A stretch of DNA of 64,000 bases from the NCBI GenBank assembly GCA_022376925.1, contig JAIOJX010000003.1, positions 33,676,874 through 33,740,873 of the forward strand. The letters run 5' to 3'. Shown here piece by piece: positions 36,427 to 47,560 of this stretch (within the stretch, counting starts at the first letter, position 1; the number at the start of each line of letters is the position of its first letter). A model generated the notes under the pieces. It was given only the letters and a program-made list of their open reading frames with translations, did not search any database and was not told the origin of the DNA. Source of the DNA: Tragulus kanchil (Eukaryota > Chordata > Mammalia > Artiodactyla > Tragulidae). A program made the position numbers and the translations under genes.

Positions 36427-36594
36427 GGCTTCCCTTGTGGCTCAGTGGATAAGAACCTGTCTGCCAATGCAGGAGACACAGGCTCGATCCCTGAACCAGG
36501 AAGATCCCATATGCCGCACAGCAGCTAAACCCACACATCAACAAAGACCCAGCACAGCCAAAAATAAATAAATAAAAGTTTAAAAAAAAAACAA
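36427..36594 (+). mobile_element. CHR-type SINE, duplicate copy
   Basis: Repeat of 35300-35468 from serial duplication 13; the flanking AAACATACACTA repeats are also copied. Confidence 0.9.
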
Positions 36595-36619
36595 AAACAT
36601 ACACTAAACCTTAAGACAT

Positions 36620-36807
36620 GGGCTTCCCTGGTGGCTCAGCTGGTAAAGAATCTACCTGCAGTGCGGGAGACCAGGGTTTGAGCCCTGGGTTGGAAAGATC
36701 TCCTGGAGAAGAGAAAGGCTACCCACTCCAGTATTCTTGCCCGGAGAATTTCATGGCTCACCCATGGCTCACAGAGAGTTGGACATGACTGAGCAACTTT
36801 CACTTTT
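36620..36807 (+). mobile_element. Bov-tA SINE, full length
   Basis: Complete Bov-tA from GGGCTTCCCTGGTGGCTCAG to GACATGACTGAGCAACTTTC. AAACCTTA occurs on both sides (before it near 36605 and after it near 36810), a probable target-site duplication. Confidence 0.93.
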
Positions 36808-36986
36808 CAAACCTTAGGTATGTAAAATCCATGAAAGAAAGAATGTACAGTAGAGACAGGGAAACTGATATCAAAACATGCCAGGAGAGAAGACAAAAAC
36901 ACTCTCCCTTTAGCTCTATCTCATTCATGCATATTCTCTTAGAAATCTAGAACAAAATCAGGAAGCTTAAAGGTGTAGGGAAGGGA

Positions 36987-37235
36987 CTTTTCTGCTGGTC
37001 CTGGGGCTAAGACTTCACACTCCCAATCAGAAGTCTGCGATCAGAGCCAGAAAATTTTGTTTCTGGTGAGGGTTCTTTCTGGCTTGCAGATGGCTGGTCA
37101 GGGAATGATCTCACATGTCACAATTAAAAGTCCACATGCAACAATTAAAAAGATCCCACGTGCAGAATGAACAGAGAAGATCCTGCGTGCCACAGCTAAG
37201 ACATGGTACAGCCAAATAAATTAAAACAAGTTTTT
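36987..37235 (+). mobile_element. Old CHR-type SINE with an internal foreign segment
   Basis: GGGACTTTTCTGCTGGTCC..GGTCAGGGAATGATCTCACATG..AAGATCCTGCGTGCCACAGCTAAG is a diverged CHR SINE. About 40 bp in the middle (37058-37098) match the reverse strand of the MLT1-type LTR at 34740-34790. Confidence 0.6.
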
Positions 37236-37254
37236 TAAAAAAGGTGTAGGACTG

Positions 37255-37535
37255 AGGCTTCCCTGGTGGTCCAGTGGGTAAAGAGTTCGCCTTGTAGTGC
37301 AAGGGGCACCAATTCGATCCCTGGCCCAGGAGGATCTCATGTGCTATGGAGAGGTGGGACCAGTGTGCCCTATTTCAAGCCAGTGCTCTAGCACACATGC
37401 GCCCTGAGCCAGTGCTCTGCAACAGGAGGCCACTGCAATGGGAGGCCCGCAGGAGCCAAAGAATAAAGATGGATGAAAATAAATAAATAAAAAAACCGAT
37501 AAAAGAGGCCAAAATTAGAAAGAAAAAAAAAAAAA
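37255..37535 (+). mobile_element. CHR-type SINE
   Basis: AGGCTTCCCTGGTGGTCCAGTGG head, GATCCCTGGCCCAGGAGG core, GGAGGCCACTGCAATGGGAGG and a long A-rich tail with AGAGGCCAAAATTAG. Confidence 0.88.
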
Positions 37536-37768
37536 GATGTAGGACACCTATTCCCAACACAGCAATCCCCAACATGGAATCCAGAGATCCAATAGGGTCA
37601 TATAAGCTCTATTTCTGTGGAAAAGTTAAGACTCGGGGGAGAATAAATAGCAGGAATACAGGAAAATTAACACAGAAAAGTTGCTCAAGAATGCTTAGTG
37701 TCACTCTAATTAGAATTTTCCACATTTGCCTTCATGGTTCCCCAAACAAGTGACTAATAGACCGGGGA

Positions 37769-37893
37769 CCCTGGGTTGGAAAGATCTCCTGGAGAAGAGA
37801 AAGGCTACCCACTCCAGTATTCTTGCCCGGAGAATTTCATGGCTCACCCATGGCTCACAGAGAGTTGGACATGACTGAGCAACTTTCACTTTT
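37769..37893 (+). mobile_element. Bov-tA SINE 3' part, third copy
   Basis: From CCCTGGGTTGGAAAGATCTC to the element end. The head is missing because duplication 14 starts inside the SINE. Confidence 0.9.
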
Positions 37894-38072
37894 CAAACCT
37901 TAGGTATGTAAAATCCATGAAAGAAAGAATGTACAGTAGAGACAGGGAAACTGATATCAAAACATGCCAGGAGAGAAGACAAAAACACTCTCCCTTTAGC
38001 TCTATCTCATTCATGCATATTCTCTTAGAAATCTAGAACAAAATCAGGAAGCTTAAAGGTGTAGGGAAGGGA

Positions 38073-38321
38073 CTTTTCTGCTGGTCCTGGGGCTAAGACT
38101 TCACACTCCCAATCAGAAGTCTGCGATCAGAGCCAGAAAATTTTGTTTCTGGTGAGGGTTCTTTCTGGCTTGCAGATGGCTGGTCAGGGAATGATCTCAC
38201 ATGTCACAATTAAAAGTCCACATGCAACAATTAAAAAGATCCCACGTGCAGAATGAACAGAGAAGATCCTGCGTGCCACAGCTAAGACATGGTACAGCCA
38301 AATAAATTAAAACAAGTTTTT
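38073..38321 (+). mobile_element. Old CHR-type SINE, duplicate copy
   Basis: Repeat of 36987-37235 from serial duplication 14, including the internal LTR-derived piece. Confidence 0.6.
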
Positions 38322-38340
38322 TAAAAAAGGTGTAGGACTG

Positions 38341-38621
38341 AGGCTTCCCTGGTGGTCCAGTGGGTAAAGAGTTCGCCTTGTAGTGCAAGGGGCACCAATT
38401 CGATCCCTGGCCCAGGAGGATCTCATGTGCTATGGAGAGGTGGGACCAGTGTGCCCTATTTCAAGCCAGTGCTCTAGCACACATGCGCCCTGAGCCAGTG
38501 CTCTGCAACAGGAGGCCACTGCAATGGGAGGCCCACACAGGCCAAAGAATAAAGATGGATGAAAATAAATAAATAAAAAAACCGATAAAAGAGGCCAAAA
38601 TTAGAAAGAAAAAAAAAAAAA
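38341..38621 (+). mobile_element. CHR-type SINE, duplicate copy
   Basis: Repeat of 37255-37535 from serial duplication 14, with a small change (GGCCCACACAGGCC against GGCCCGCAGGAGCC). Confidence 0.88.
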
Positions 38622-38999
38622 GATGTAGGACACCTATTCCCAACACAGCAATCCCCAACATGGAATCCAGAGATCCAATAGGGTCATATAAGCTCTATTT
38701 CTGTGGAAAAGTTAAGACTCGGGGGAGAATAAATAGCAGGAATACAGGAAAATTAACACAGAAAAGTTGCTCAAGAATGCTTAGTGTCACTCTAATTAGA
38801 ATTTTCCACATTTGCCTTCATGGTCCCCTTCTTTGTAAGAGCAAATGAGGCAAGTTTGGACAGGTTAATGGTATTTGAAAGAAGGGGGCCAAGCACTGTA
38901 AATCAAATGCCTTGTCAGAACTGAAAAGTGGATTCCACTTAAGGATGAGGAAGGAGAACATGACTGCCACCTTCACTCAACAGCACTCATAATTCACAG

Positions 39000-39090
39000 A
39001 GTTCACACACATGAACTCATTTGATCCTTACATTAGCCTTTTAAGAAGGACAGTATCAGAATTAATTCCATTTCACAGAACGACAAATTA
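39000..39090 (+). mobile_element. MIR SINE fragment
   Basis: ACATGAACTCATTTGATCCTTACATTAGCC..TTAATTCCATTTCACAGAACGAC fits the MIR 3' half. A Bov-tA follows directly. Confidence 0.7.
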
Positions 39091-39096
39091 AGACCC

Positions 39097-39268
39097 AGCA
39101 ACGCAGGAGACCTGGATTCCATCCCTGGGTTGAGAAGATCCTCTGAAGATGGGAACAGCAACCCACTCCAGTTTTCTTGCCTGGAGAAGCCCATGGACAG
39201 AGGAGCCTGGTGGGCTACAGTCCATAGGGCAGCAAAGAATCAAACATGACTGGGCGACTTCCACTCTA
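39097..39268 (+). mobile_element. Bov-tA SINE, 5'-truncated
   Basis: CAGCAACGCAGGAGACCTGGATTCCATCCCTGGGTTG..AACCCACTCCAGTTTTCTTGCC..GACTGGGCGACTTCCAC. Confidence 0.88.
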
Positions 39269-40096
39269 CTCACTCCCACCTACCCAGGAGTTTAGCAGGA
39301 TAACCCGAAAGCAGTGTTACATACTGTAGCTTACTCATTAACTGGTATGGCTACACCTTTAACTTTCAATAGCCACAAGATATTTATTGACAATAAAGGG
39401 GAAAAAAGTAACCTCCACGTGAAGAAAGCTGGCGGACACCACCTTAATGTGATGAGAGTTAACATCACTAGTAATAAGACCTATCTGTCTAGATCACTGC
39501 CTTCTGATACGATCCACAGCATTTCTGCAGGATTCTTGAGGAGGCGGGTGGGAGCAGGAGAGGAAATGCACAACCTCAATCCAATCATGAGGAAACATTT
39601 GCTAAACCCAAATTTAAAGGCATTCAATAAAATAACTGACCTGTACTTGTCAGAAGAATCAAAGCTGTTACAAAATAAAGACAGATTAAGAAACTGTTCT
39701 GGATTCAGGCAGATGAAGGAAACACAGAAGCTAACACAATGTGTCATTCCAAAACAGATTCAAGACCAAGAAAAGGACATTCCTGGGACTAGTGGCAATT
39801 TTTTTCCCTGAATTTGACAATTTCAAAATTGATAGTTGCTTCTTTGTAAAAGTTAGCAAATGCAGGCAAGTTTGGCTTAGTGTCACTCTAATTAGAATTT
39901 TCCACATTTGCCTTCATGGTCCCCTTCTTTGTAAGAGCAAATGAGGCAAGTTTGGACAGGTTAATGGTATTTGAAAGAAGGGGGCCAAGCACTGTAAATC
40001 AAATGCCTTGTCAGAACTGAAAAGTGGATTCCACTTAAGGATGAGGAAGGAGAACATGACTGCCACCTTCACTCAACAGCACTCATAATTCACAGA

Positions 40097-40187
40097 GTTC
40101 ACACACATGAACTCATTTGATCCTTACATTAGCCTTTTAAGAAGGACAGTATCAGAATTAATTCCATTTCACAAAAGCGACAAATTA
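40097..40187 (+). mobile_element. MIR SINE fragment, duplicate copy
   Basis: Repeat of 39000-39090 from serial duplication 15; ACAAAAGCGAC replaces ACAGAACGAC. Confidence 0.7.
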
Positions 40188-40193
40188 AGACCC

Positions 40194-40365
40194 AGCAACG
40201 CAGGAGACCTGGATTCCATCCCTGGGTTGAGAAGATCCTCTGAAGATGGGAACAGCAACCCACTCCAGTTTTCTTGCCTGGAGAAGCCCATGGACAGAGG
40301 AGCCTGGTGGGCTACAGTCCATAGGGCAGCAAAGAATCAAACATGACTGGGCGACTTCCACTCTA
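40194..40365 (+). mobile_element. Bov-tA SINE, duplicate copy
   Basis: Repeat of 39097-39268 from serial duplication 15. Confidence 0.88.
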
Positions 40366-41496
40366 CTCACTCCCACCTACCCAGGAGTTTAGCAGGATAA
40401 CCCGAAAGCAGTGTTACATACTGTAGCTTACTCATTAACTGGTATGGCTACACCTTTAACTTTCAATAGCCACAAGATATTTATTGACAATAAAGGGGAA
40501 AAAAGTAACCTCCACGTGAAGAAAGCTGGCGGACACCACCTTAATGTGATGAGAGTTAACATCACTAGTAATAAGACCTATCTGTCTAGATCACTGCCTT
40601 CTGATACGATCCACAGCATTTCTGCAGGATTCTTGAGGAGGCGGGTGGGAGCAGGAGAGGAAATGCACAACCTCAATCCAATCATGAGGAAACATTTGCT
40701 AAATCCAAATTTAAAGGCATTCTATAAAATAACTGACCTGTACTTGTCAGAAGAATCAAAGCTGTTACAAAATAAAGACAGATTAAGAAACTGTTCTGGA
40801 TTCAGGCAGATGAAGGAAACACAGAAGCTAACACAATGTGTCATTCCAAAACAGATTCAAGACCAAGAAAAGGACATTCCTGGGACTAGTGGCAATTTTT
40901 TTCCCTGAATTTGACTATTTCAAAATTGATAGTTGCTTTCAAAATGAACAAGTGAACATTATAAATGAATGAACATCAATGTAATACTAACATTAAGCAC
41001 TTACTAATTTTATCACAGAAACTTGCTCATAATATACATATGGACTGAGTTTCAAATGCAGTATATTCCCAAAGAAACACTGATTTCACTACACCTGACT
41101 CTGAACTGCATAAAGGCACATTTCTGTCTTATCCTCAAACAATTCTTTGTTTAAACCATTGAGAAAAACATGAAACTAACAGCTTATTGATTTTCATTTT
41201 CATTAAATTACAAGCAATGAAATGACCAAAAAATTATTTTTCTTATAAACAAAACAAATTTAATAAACTTTAATACTTCACAAACATTATGACTTTTTTA
41301 AGGTACAGTTACAGTTCTTAGATGGTCCATCTCTCTGGATGCACTGACAATACATGAGCCCATCTAAAAGCTATAATAAAAACACCACTTTATATGGAAC
41401 AGAATAAGCCTTCAGTGCCTAGCAAGGCCTTCAACGTGTGGTGCCCAGACAATCTCTTTAAGCACTTCCACTCTTATGATTCATCCATGGTGAAAG

Positions 41497-41700
41497 AACT
41501 GACTGAATAAAGATGCTCAATATCACTAACATTGGAGAAATGCAAATTAAGCCACAATTAGATACCACCACACAACTACTGGATTTCTGAAGTTTTTAAA
41601 ACTATTCTCTATGAGGATTAGAGCAACAGGCACTCTCATTCCCATTGGGAATGCAGAATGGAACTAGAAAACAGTCTGGCAATTACAAAGCAGAATTCAC
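41497..41700 (+). mobile_element. Ancient L1 ORF2-end fragment
   Basis: AAGATGCTCAATATCACTAACATTGGAGAAATGC..GATACCACCACACAACTACTGG..CATTGGGAATGCAGAATGG..AACAGTCTGGCAA follows the well-known L1 ORF2 3' region. Frame broken, non-functional. Confidence 0.75.
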
Positions 41701-42451
41701 ATTTCAAAATACCTTTCTGATTCTTTCTAAAGTCATGTACAAATAACCTAGTATCTCTTTAATTAGACTTCCCTCAAGTCTAAAATGGGAATAATGCAGA
41801 CGATTAATTATTATCATAGCATGCTGACATGAAGATCTGCACATGGTACAAAGACTAAACATTAGGACAGTTTCCTAAACAGAATCTATTACATTTTTAA
41901 GCACTTCACTTCAAGGTCATTAACTAAACTTTAATTTCTGGCTTTTAACTAACTGACAGATATCTAACTTCTATTCTGTTCCCTCTGAGAGAAAAATCTG
42001 TTAAAAGCAGGCTCAGACACAAGGAGATAAGACATACAAAAGGCATTTTGCTGGGAGACTTTATTAAAGGATTATAAGAAGTAAAACATTATCGGGATAC
42101 ACAATTTCTTTCCATTTTCTGAACATGAACAAGCAATTACCTTACCAAATTTACACGTAAACTTTTTTAAAGGTTGCATGTGGTAAAGAGACTGAATTCT
42201 GGACGTTGAAAACAGAAGGAAAAAAAACAACAAAAGGTTTAATGAAAACATTGTTATTGCTAATCACTGCAGCTTTACTTGCAAAACGTGTATAACCTGC
42301 ACTGTTTAAATTATAAGCCACCTTAGAGAAAATCTATTTCCAGACCTTAGAAATAGACAATAGGATAGAATCTAAACAAGAGCATGCTGTTGTTTAGCTA
42401 CTGCATAGCTTAAAATGTGGAAAATACCGCAAGTTGCAATTTGTACAACTG

Positions 42452-42465
42452 CCACTAGATGGCAG
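42452..42465 (+). promoter_or_regulatory. CTCF-like core motif
   Basis: CCACTAGATGGCAG matches the CTCF core consensus CCASYAGRKGGCRS at every position. It lies in intron 4, about 4.5 kb downstream of exon 4 in transcription order, in otherwise unremarkable AT-rich DNA. Occupancy cannot be judged from sequence. Confidence 0.6.
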
Positions 42466-43517
42466 TGGCTACCAATAAATCTGCTTACTAACTCAAATGA
42501 AGTGAAGCACTGGCCTACAGCCTTTTCCCAAGAAATGTACCAGGAAACGAAGGTGACAGCTTAACAATTTATAGTTATCAGTGCAATATTTGTCTACAAA
42601 GGTTCCTATTCTAATAGGAAGCATAAATATACAAGTTCTATAAACATAATTTAGTAAATGTAATAAAAAGTAGGTAATTTACATTAATGTATTAAATGTA
42701 AATATTCATATTAATCAGTAATACCACCACTGGCCAAAAACAGGGCTTACCAAGTGCCTAGGCTACTGTGCACTTGCCACACTGGCGTATCAGGAAAATT
42801 TCTGCAGAACTAAAGACTGAGAAGAAGATAGCATGTTTCAGTGAAATACAGACATTGAGAGGTAGTAACTAAGCTTGAGTCAAATAATTAGATGGTGCCA
42901 AGTAACGTGTTTTTATTCCTAAGAAACAGGCGTTTAGACTGCAAGTAGCTACAATAAATTTAAATTTTCTTTCTTTTCCAATTAAGATTTCTTAAAACAC
43001 ACAACCACGAAAGGAATTAATGTTTATGCTCTTTTTGTAAAGAAACTATGTGGGAAGCCTGTTACTCATATAAAGTGCTACCAACTGAACTAAAACTAAG
43101 AAAAAAATTAAGGTTTACTAGAAAAAAAACTAAAACTAAACAAAAGGCATTTTTTTTTCGGGATACACAATTTCTTTCCATTTTCTGAAAATGAACAAGC
43201 AATTACCTAACCAAATTTACACGTAAACTTTTTTAAAGGTTGCATGTGGTAAAGAGACTGAATTCTGGACGTTGAAAACAGAAGGAAAAAAAACAACAAA
43301 AGGTTTAATGAAAACATTGTTATTGCTAATCACTGCAGCTTTACTTGCAAAACGTGTATAACCTGCACTGTTTAAATTATAAGCCACCTTAGAGAAAATC
43401 TATTTCCAGACCTTAGAAATAGACAATAGGATAGAATCTAAACAAGAGCATGCTGTTGTTTAGCTACTGCATAGCTTAAAATGTGGAAAATACCGCAAGT
43501 TGCAATTTGTACAACTG

Positions 43518-43531
43518 CCACTAGATGGCAG
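43518..43531 (+). promoter_or_regulatory. CTCF-like core motif, duplicate copy
   Basis: Same 14-base motif repeated by serial duplication 16. If the duplication is an assembly error, only one site exists. Confidence 0.55.
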
Positions 43532-44473
43532 TGGCTACCAATAAATCTGCTTACTAACTCAAATGAAGTGAAGCACTGGCCTACAGCCTTTTCCCAAGAA
43601 ATGTACCAGGAAACGAAGGTGACAGCTTAACAATTTATAGTTATCAGTGCAATATTTGTCTACAAAGGTTCCTATTCTAATAGGAAGCATAAATATACAA
43701 GTTCTATAAACATAATTTAGTAAATGTAATAAAAAGTAGGTAATTTACATTAATGTATTAAATGTAAATATTCATATTAATCAGTAATACCACCACTGGC
43801 CAAAAACAGGGCTTACCAAGTGCCTAGGCTACTGTGCACTTGCCACACTGGCGTATCAGGAAAATTTCTGCAGAACTAAAGACTGAGAAGAAGATAGCAT
43901 GTTTCAGTGAAATACAGACATTGAGAGGTAGTAACTAAGCTTGAGTCAAATAATTAGATGGTGCCAAGTAACGTGTTTTTATTCCTAAGAAACAGGCGTT
44001 TAGACTGCAAGTAGCTACAATAAATTTAAATTTTCTTTCTTTTCCAATTAAGATTTCTTAAAACACACAACCACGAAAGGAATTAATGTTTATGCTCTTT
44101 TTGTAAAGAAACTATGTGGGAAGCCTGTTACTCATATAAAGTGCTACCAACTGAACTAAAACTAAGAAAAAAATTAAGGTTTACTAGACTAATAACACAA
44201 AAACAAGTTATTTGCAGTCAAAGTGTGAGCTTCCTTTTCATCACACTTAACATGCCTAACTATAAATTGTAATTAAAACCATGACAAGATAGAAATATTG
44301 CATATACTTTAGCTGATTACCAACCTGATTATAATTTAGTAAATGAAGAAGAAAATACAACTGCCTGCCCACCCACCCACATATTTCTGAGTGGTTATCT
44401 ACTTCTATTCTTCAGCAAATGAAATGAAAGAGAGAAAGGAAGCAAGAAATCACTTCAAAAAGGAGGAAAAGGG

Positions 44474-44840
44474 GGCCTCCCTGGGAGCTCAGTGGTGAAG
44501 AGTTCACCTGCCAATGCTAGAGACACGAGTCTGATCCCTGATCTGGGAAGATCCCACATGCTGCAGAGCAACTAAGCCCGTGAGCCCCGACTAGTGAGCC
44601 TGTCTGTGCTCTAGAGCCTCGGAGCCCCAACTATTGAGCCCATGTGCCACAACTACTGAAACCCGTGTGCCCTAGAGCCCAAGTTCAACAAGAGAAGTCA
44701 CCGCAGCAAGAAGCCTGCTCACCTCAACTAGAGAGTAGCCCCTATTCCCTGCAACTAGAGAAGAGCCTGTAACAGCAGTGAAAACCCAGAATAGCCAAAA
44801 ATAAACAAACAAATAAATAAATAAAATTAAAACAAAAAAA
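44474..44840 (+). mobile_element. CHR-type SINE with target-site duplication
   Basis: GGGCCTCCCTGGGAGCTCAG head to a tail of AAATAAACAAACAAATAAAT. AGGAGGAAAAGG flanks both ends (before 44474 and after 44840), indicating a target-site duplication. Confidence 0.9.
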
Positions 44841-45604
44841 AGAGGAGGAAAAGGAACATGAATTTTCAGACTCAAGTAACTCAATTCAGGAAGTATGTAT
44901 CTTCTACACAGTATTATTAAAGTTAAGTGTGGTACTTTAAATAAGTAAAACGATCCCCAGTTTTCTTATCAAAATTAACTCTACAGATAAATACATTAAA
45001 TCAGGATGCTATCAAAGAAACCAAGAAAGCTTGATCATTTAAGTAGGCTGAGGAAAGAAAACAAAATGCAATAAATATAGTTACTTGAATATGTCCAAGT
45101 AACGTGTTTTTATTCCTAAGAAACAGGCGTTTAGACTGCAAGTAGCTACAATAAATTTAAATTTTCTTTCTTTTCCAATTAAGATTTCTTAAAACACACA
45201 ACCACGAAAGGAATTAATGTTTATGCTCTTTTTGTAAAGAAACTATGTGGGAAGCCTGTTACTCATATAAAGTGCTACCAACTGAACTAAAACTAAGAAA
45301 AAAATTAAGGTTTACTAGACTAATAACACAAAAACAAGTTATTTGCAGTCAAAGTGTGAGCTTCCTTTTCATCACACTTAACATGCCTAACTATAAATTG
45401 TAATTAAAACCATGACAAGATAGAAATATTGCATATACTTTAGCTGATTACCAACCTGATTATAATTTAGTAAATGAAGAAGAAAATACAACTGCCTGCC
45501 CACCCACCCACATATTTCTGAGTGGTTATCTACTTCTATTCTTCAGCAAATGAAATGAAAGAGAGAAAGGAAGCAAGAAATCACTTCAAAAAGGAGGAAA
45601 AGGG

Positions 45605-45971
45605 GGCCTCCCTGGGAGCTCAGTGGTGAAGAGTTCACCTGCCAATGCTAGAGACACGAGTCTGATCCCTGATCTGGGAAGATCCCACATGCTGCAGAGC
45701 AACTAAGCCCGTGAGCCCCGACTAGTGAGCCTGTCTGTGCTCTAGAGCCTCGGAGCCCCAACTATTGAGCCCATGTGCCACAACTACTGAAGTCCGTGTG
45801 CCCTAGAGCCCGAGTTCAACAAGAGAAGTCACCGCAACAAGAAGCCTGCTCACCTCAACTAGAGAGTAGCCCCTATTCCCTGCAACTAGAGAAGAGCCTG
45901 TAACAGCAGTGAAAACCCAGAATAGCCAAAAATAAACAAACAAATAAATAAATAAAATTAAAACAAAAAAA
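45605..45971 (+). mobile_element. CHR-type SINE, duplicate copy
   Basis: Repeat of 44474-44840 from serial duplication 17, with a few substitutions (for example GAAGTCCGTG against GAAACCCGTG). Confidence 0.9.
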
Positions 45972-46916
45972 AGAGGAGGAAAAGGAACATGAATTTTCAG
46001 ACTCAAGTAACTCAATTCAGGAAGTATGTATCTTCTACACAGTATTATTAAAGTTAAGTGTGGTACTTTAAATAAGTAAAACGATCCCCAGTTTTATTAT
46101 CAAAATTAACTATACAGATAAATACATTAAATCAGGATGCTATCAAAGAAACCAAGAAAGCTTGATCATTTAAGTAGGCTGAGGAAAGAAAACAAAATGC
46201 AATAAATATAGTTACTTGAATACTGAGTTTCCAAGAATTATTCAGCAACTTAAGCAGTTTGGGTGTCGTATTACTGGGCAGCAAGTGTACTAGGTGCCCG
46301 TCCTGAGTTAGGAACTGAAGTAACGAAGACAACGAAGTCCTCACACAAGTAGCCCAGGAGTGCTTTATGAAGCCCAATGTCAAATTAAGAACGCTGCAAA
46401 ATGTGAAGATCACTATTGCTCAGGTTTCTGCTCTTGAAGTGATTCACCATTCTTCACAAATAAGATAAGCTTTTCCACTTCAGTGTCTCAACTCACGTTA
46501 TTCCACCTGCCCAGACTATCTCCTTTTCCAAGCCTTCCTCCTGCTTAAAGACACTCAGGTGGAAGTCCTTTTGCCAAAAGCAGAAGGCACCACTTCATTA
46601 TAGCACGATGCTCCCACAGCCAAGGGGACGTGCAGCATTTCACATACAAAAATATACAGATTTCACTATGTTTAAGTATCTCTATGCTGTCAGAATATAG
46701 CATAATAACTGAAATACAAAGTTACCTGACTAAGTGCTGAGCAAACTCGAGGACTTCTAACATATGATCATAGTTCAGTATCAGGGGCAGTTTACATTTT
46801 AAACAAGGCACGACATACTGATAATATTTGTCTTCCTTCACGATCCATGTTACTTTAAATACACACACAATCAACACATGCAAAAAAAAACGATTTGGAA
46901 ATGAAATCTCACTTAC

Positions 46917-47010
46917 TGAAAAACGCCAGCATGAAAATCCCATCATTACCCACTCTGAGCTGGTCTGCGTCACTGAAGTCATCTCTTGGGGGACACTCTT
47001 CCTCCTGAAT
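46917..47010 (-). CDS. NDFIP2: NDFIP2 exon 4
   Basis: 94 bp minus-strand exon, phase 0 in and phase 1 out. The acceptor is a T-rich tract ending TTTTACAG and the donor is TTCA|GTAAGT. It encodes 31 residues: an acidic juxtamembrane stretch (IQEEECPPRDDFSDADQL), then RVGNDGIF and the start of the first membrane span (MLAFF). The next Met codon is split across the intron. This exon lies between duplicated blocks and is present once, so its sequence has not been doubled. The family strongly conserves the RDDF..ADQLR.GNDGIFML segment. Confidence 0.94.
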
Positions 47011-47094
47011 CTGTAAAACATCCACCAGTAGACTCGCTCACTAAACTAACCACAACTTTATTACCTTAAGCGAAAAGATAAAAATTTCAATAAA

Positions 47095-47190
47095 ATCTAA
47101 TGTCCTCAGTGTACCCATATAAGCAAAATGAGATAATGAGTACAATGTTTGGCACAGAATGAGTACTCAAAAATCATTCGTAAGTATTAA
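47095..47190 (-). mobile_element. MIR-like fragment, minus orientation
   Basis: GTCCTCAGTGTACCCATATAAGCAAAATG..TTTGGCACAGAATGAGTACTCAAAAATCATT has the reverse MIR order, diverged. Confidence 0.55.
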
Positions 47191-47384
47191 GTGTTCACAG
47201 ACACCCTTGAAGAGAGTAACTTTTAAAAAGAACACAAAAAAGATAAAAATTGAGTCACATCGAATGAATGAAAATGGTATCACAAAAGTCAGATGTGACA
47301 CTGCCATGTTAGTGCCAAGGGGAAAAGAATTTTTCATAATCAGCAGTGAACTCTGAATTGACACAAACTCTAGGGTTGGCTATC

Positions 47385-47560
47385 TGGCAATACTTACCAA
47401 AAATTAAAACGTACATCTCCTTTGACCCAGTAATTCTGGCTCTTGAGAATCATTTGCAAAAAATGATATATTAAAGATAATTCATTGCAGCAATATTAGT
47501 AACAGCAAAAAAACTAGACACACTCTAAACATGCCTTGAAACAGTGGGCTACTGTCTGGA
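47385..47560 (+). mobile_element. Ancient L1 ORF2-end fragment
   Basis: ATCTGGCAATACTTACCAAAAATTAAAAC..CTTTGACCCAGTAATTCTGGC..TCATTGCAGCAATATTAGTAACAGC..AAACATGCC follows the L1 ORF2 3' region. Degenerate. Confidence 0.75.

Larger units (their letters stand above)
34527..36782. repeat. Serial duplication 13 (offset 1128)
   Basis: CATACCCGCTCCAACTCCGC occurs at 34527 and 35655. The junction falls inside a Bov-tA SINE: GTTGGACAT is followed by the repeat start in the left copy but by TGACTGAGC in the right copy. Confidence 0.93.
36683..38830. repeat. Serial duplication 14 (offset 1086)
   Basis: CCCTGGGTTGGAAAGATCTC occurs at 36683 and 37769, and also at 35557 from duplication 13. The left copy ends in altered sequence after TTCATGG (37740-37768). 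Confidence 0.92.
38780..40940. repeat. Serial duplication 15 (offset 1096)
   Basis: CTTAGTGTCACTCTAATTAG occurs at 38780 and 39876. The copies run to AAAATTGATAGTTGCTT near 39840 and 40937. The tail of the left copy repeats a rearranged piece of the unit start (39840-39875). Confidence 0.92.
42092..44185. repeat. Serial duplication 16 (offset 1066)
   Basis: CGGGATACACAATTTCTTTC occurs at 42093 and 43159. The left copy ends after GGTTTACTAGA and is followed by A-rich filler (43122-43157) resembling a stuttered copy of the preceding bases. Confidence 0.92.
43964..46222. repeat. Serial duplication 17 (offset 1131)
   Basis: CCAAGTAACGTGTTTTTATT occurs at 42898, 43964 and 45095, a three-copy overlap with duplication 16. 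The copies run to TAGTTACTTGAATA near 45092 and 46222. A complete CHR SINE is duplicated. Confidence 0.93.
31573..46916. other. NDFIP2 intron 4
   Basis: Largest intron in the window, between exons 5 and 4. It holds duplications 13 to 17, many SINEs, an MLT1-type LTR, an L1 3' end and a CTCF-like motif. GC-richer patches at 32140-32360, 32760-32960, 33340-33610 and 34100-34440 contain nothing I recognise. The longest open frame (39314-39811, plus strand, 165 codons) resembles no known family. Confidence 0.75.

Noticed and set aside
35251..36604. Short open frames rich in Cys, Gly and Leu (for example near 35251-35478 and 53357-53581)
   Set aside because: They are translations of CHR or Bov-tA SINEs in the antisense direction, a common artefact in ruminant DNA.
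39314..39811. 165-codon plus-strand open frame, repeated at 40411-40908
   Set aside because: It lies in intron 4 antisense to NDFIP2, resembles no family I know and begins just after a SINE. Its two copies come from duplication 15, so repetition is not evidence of selection.
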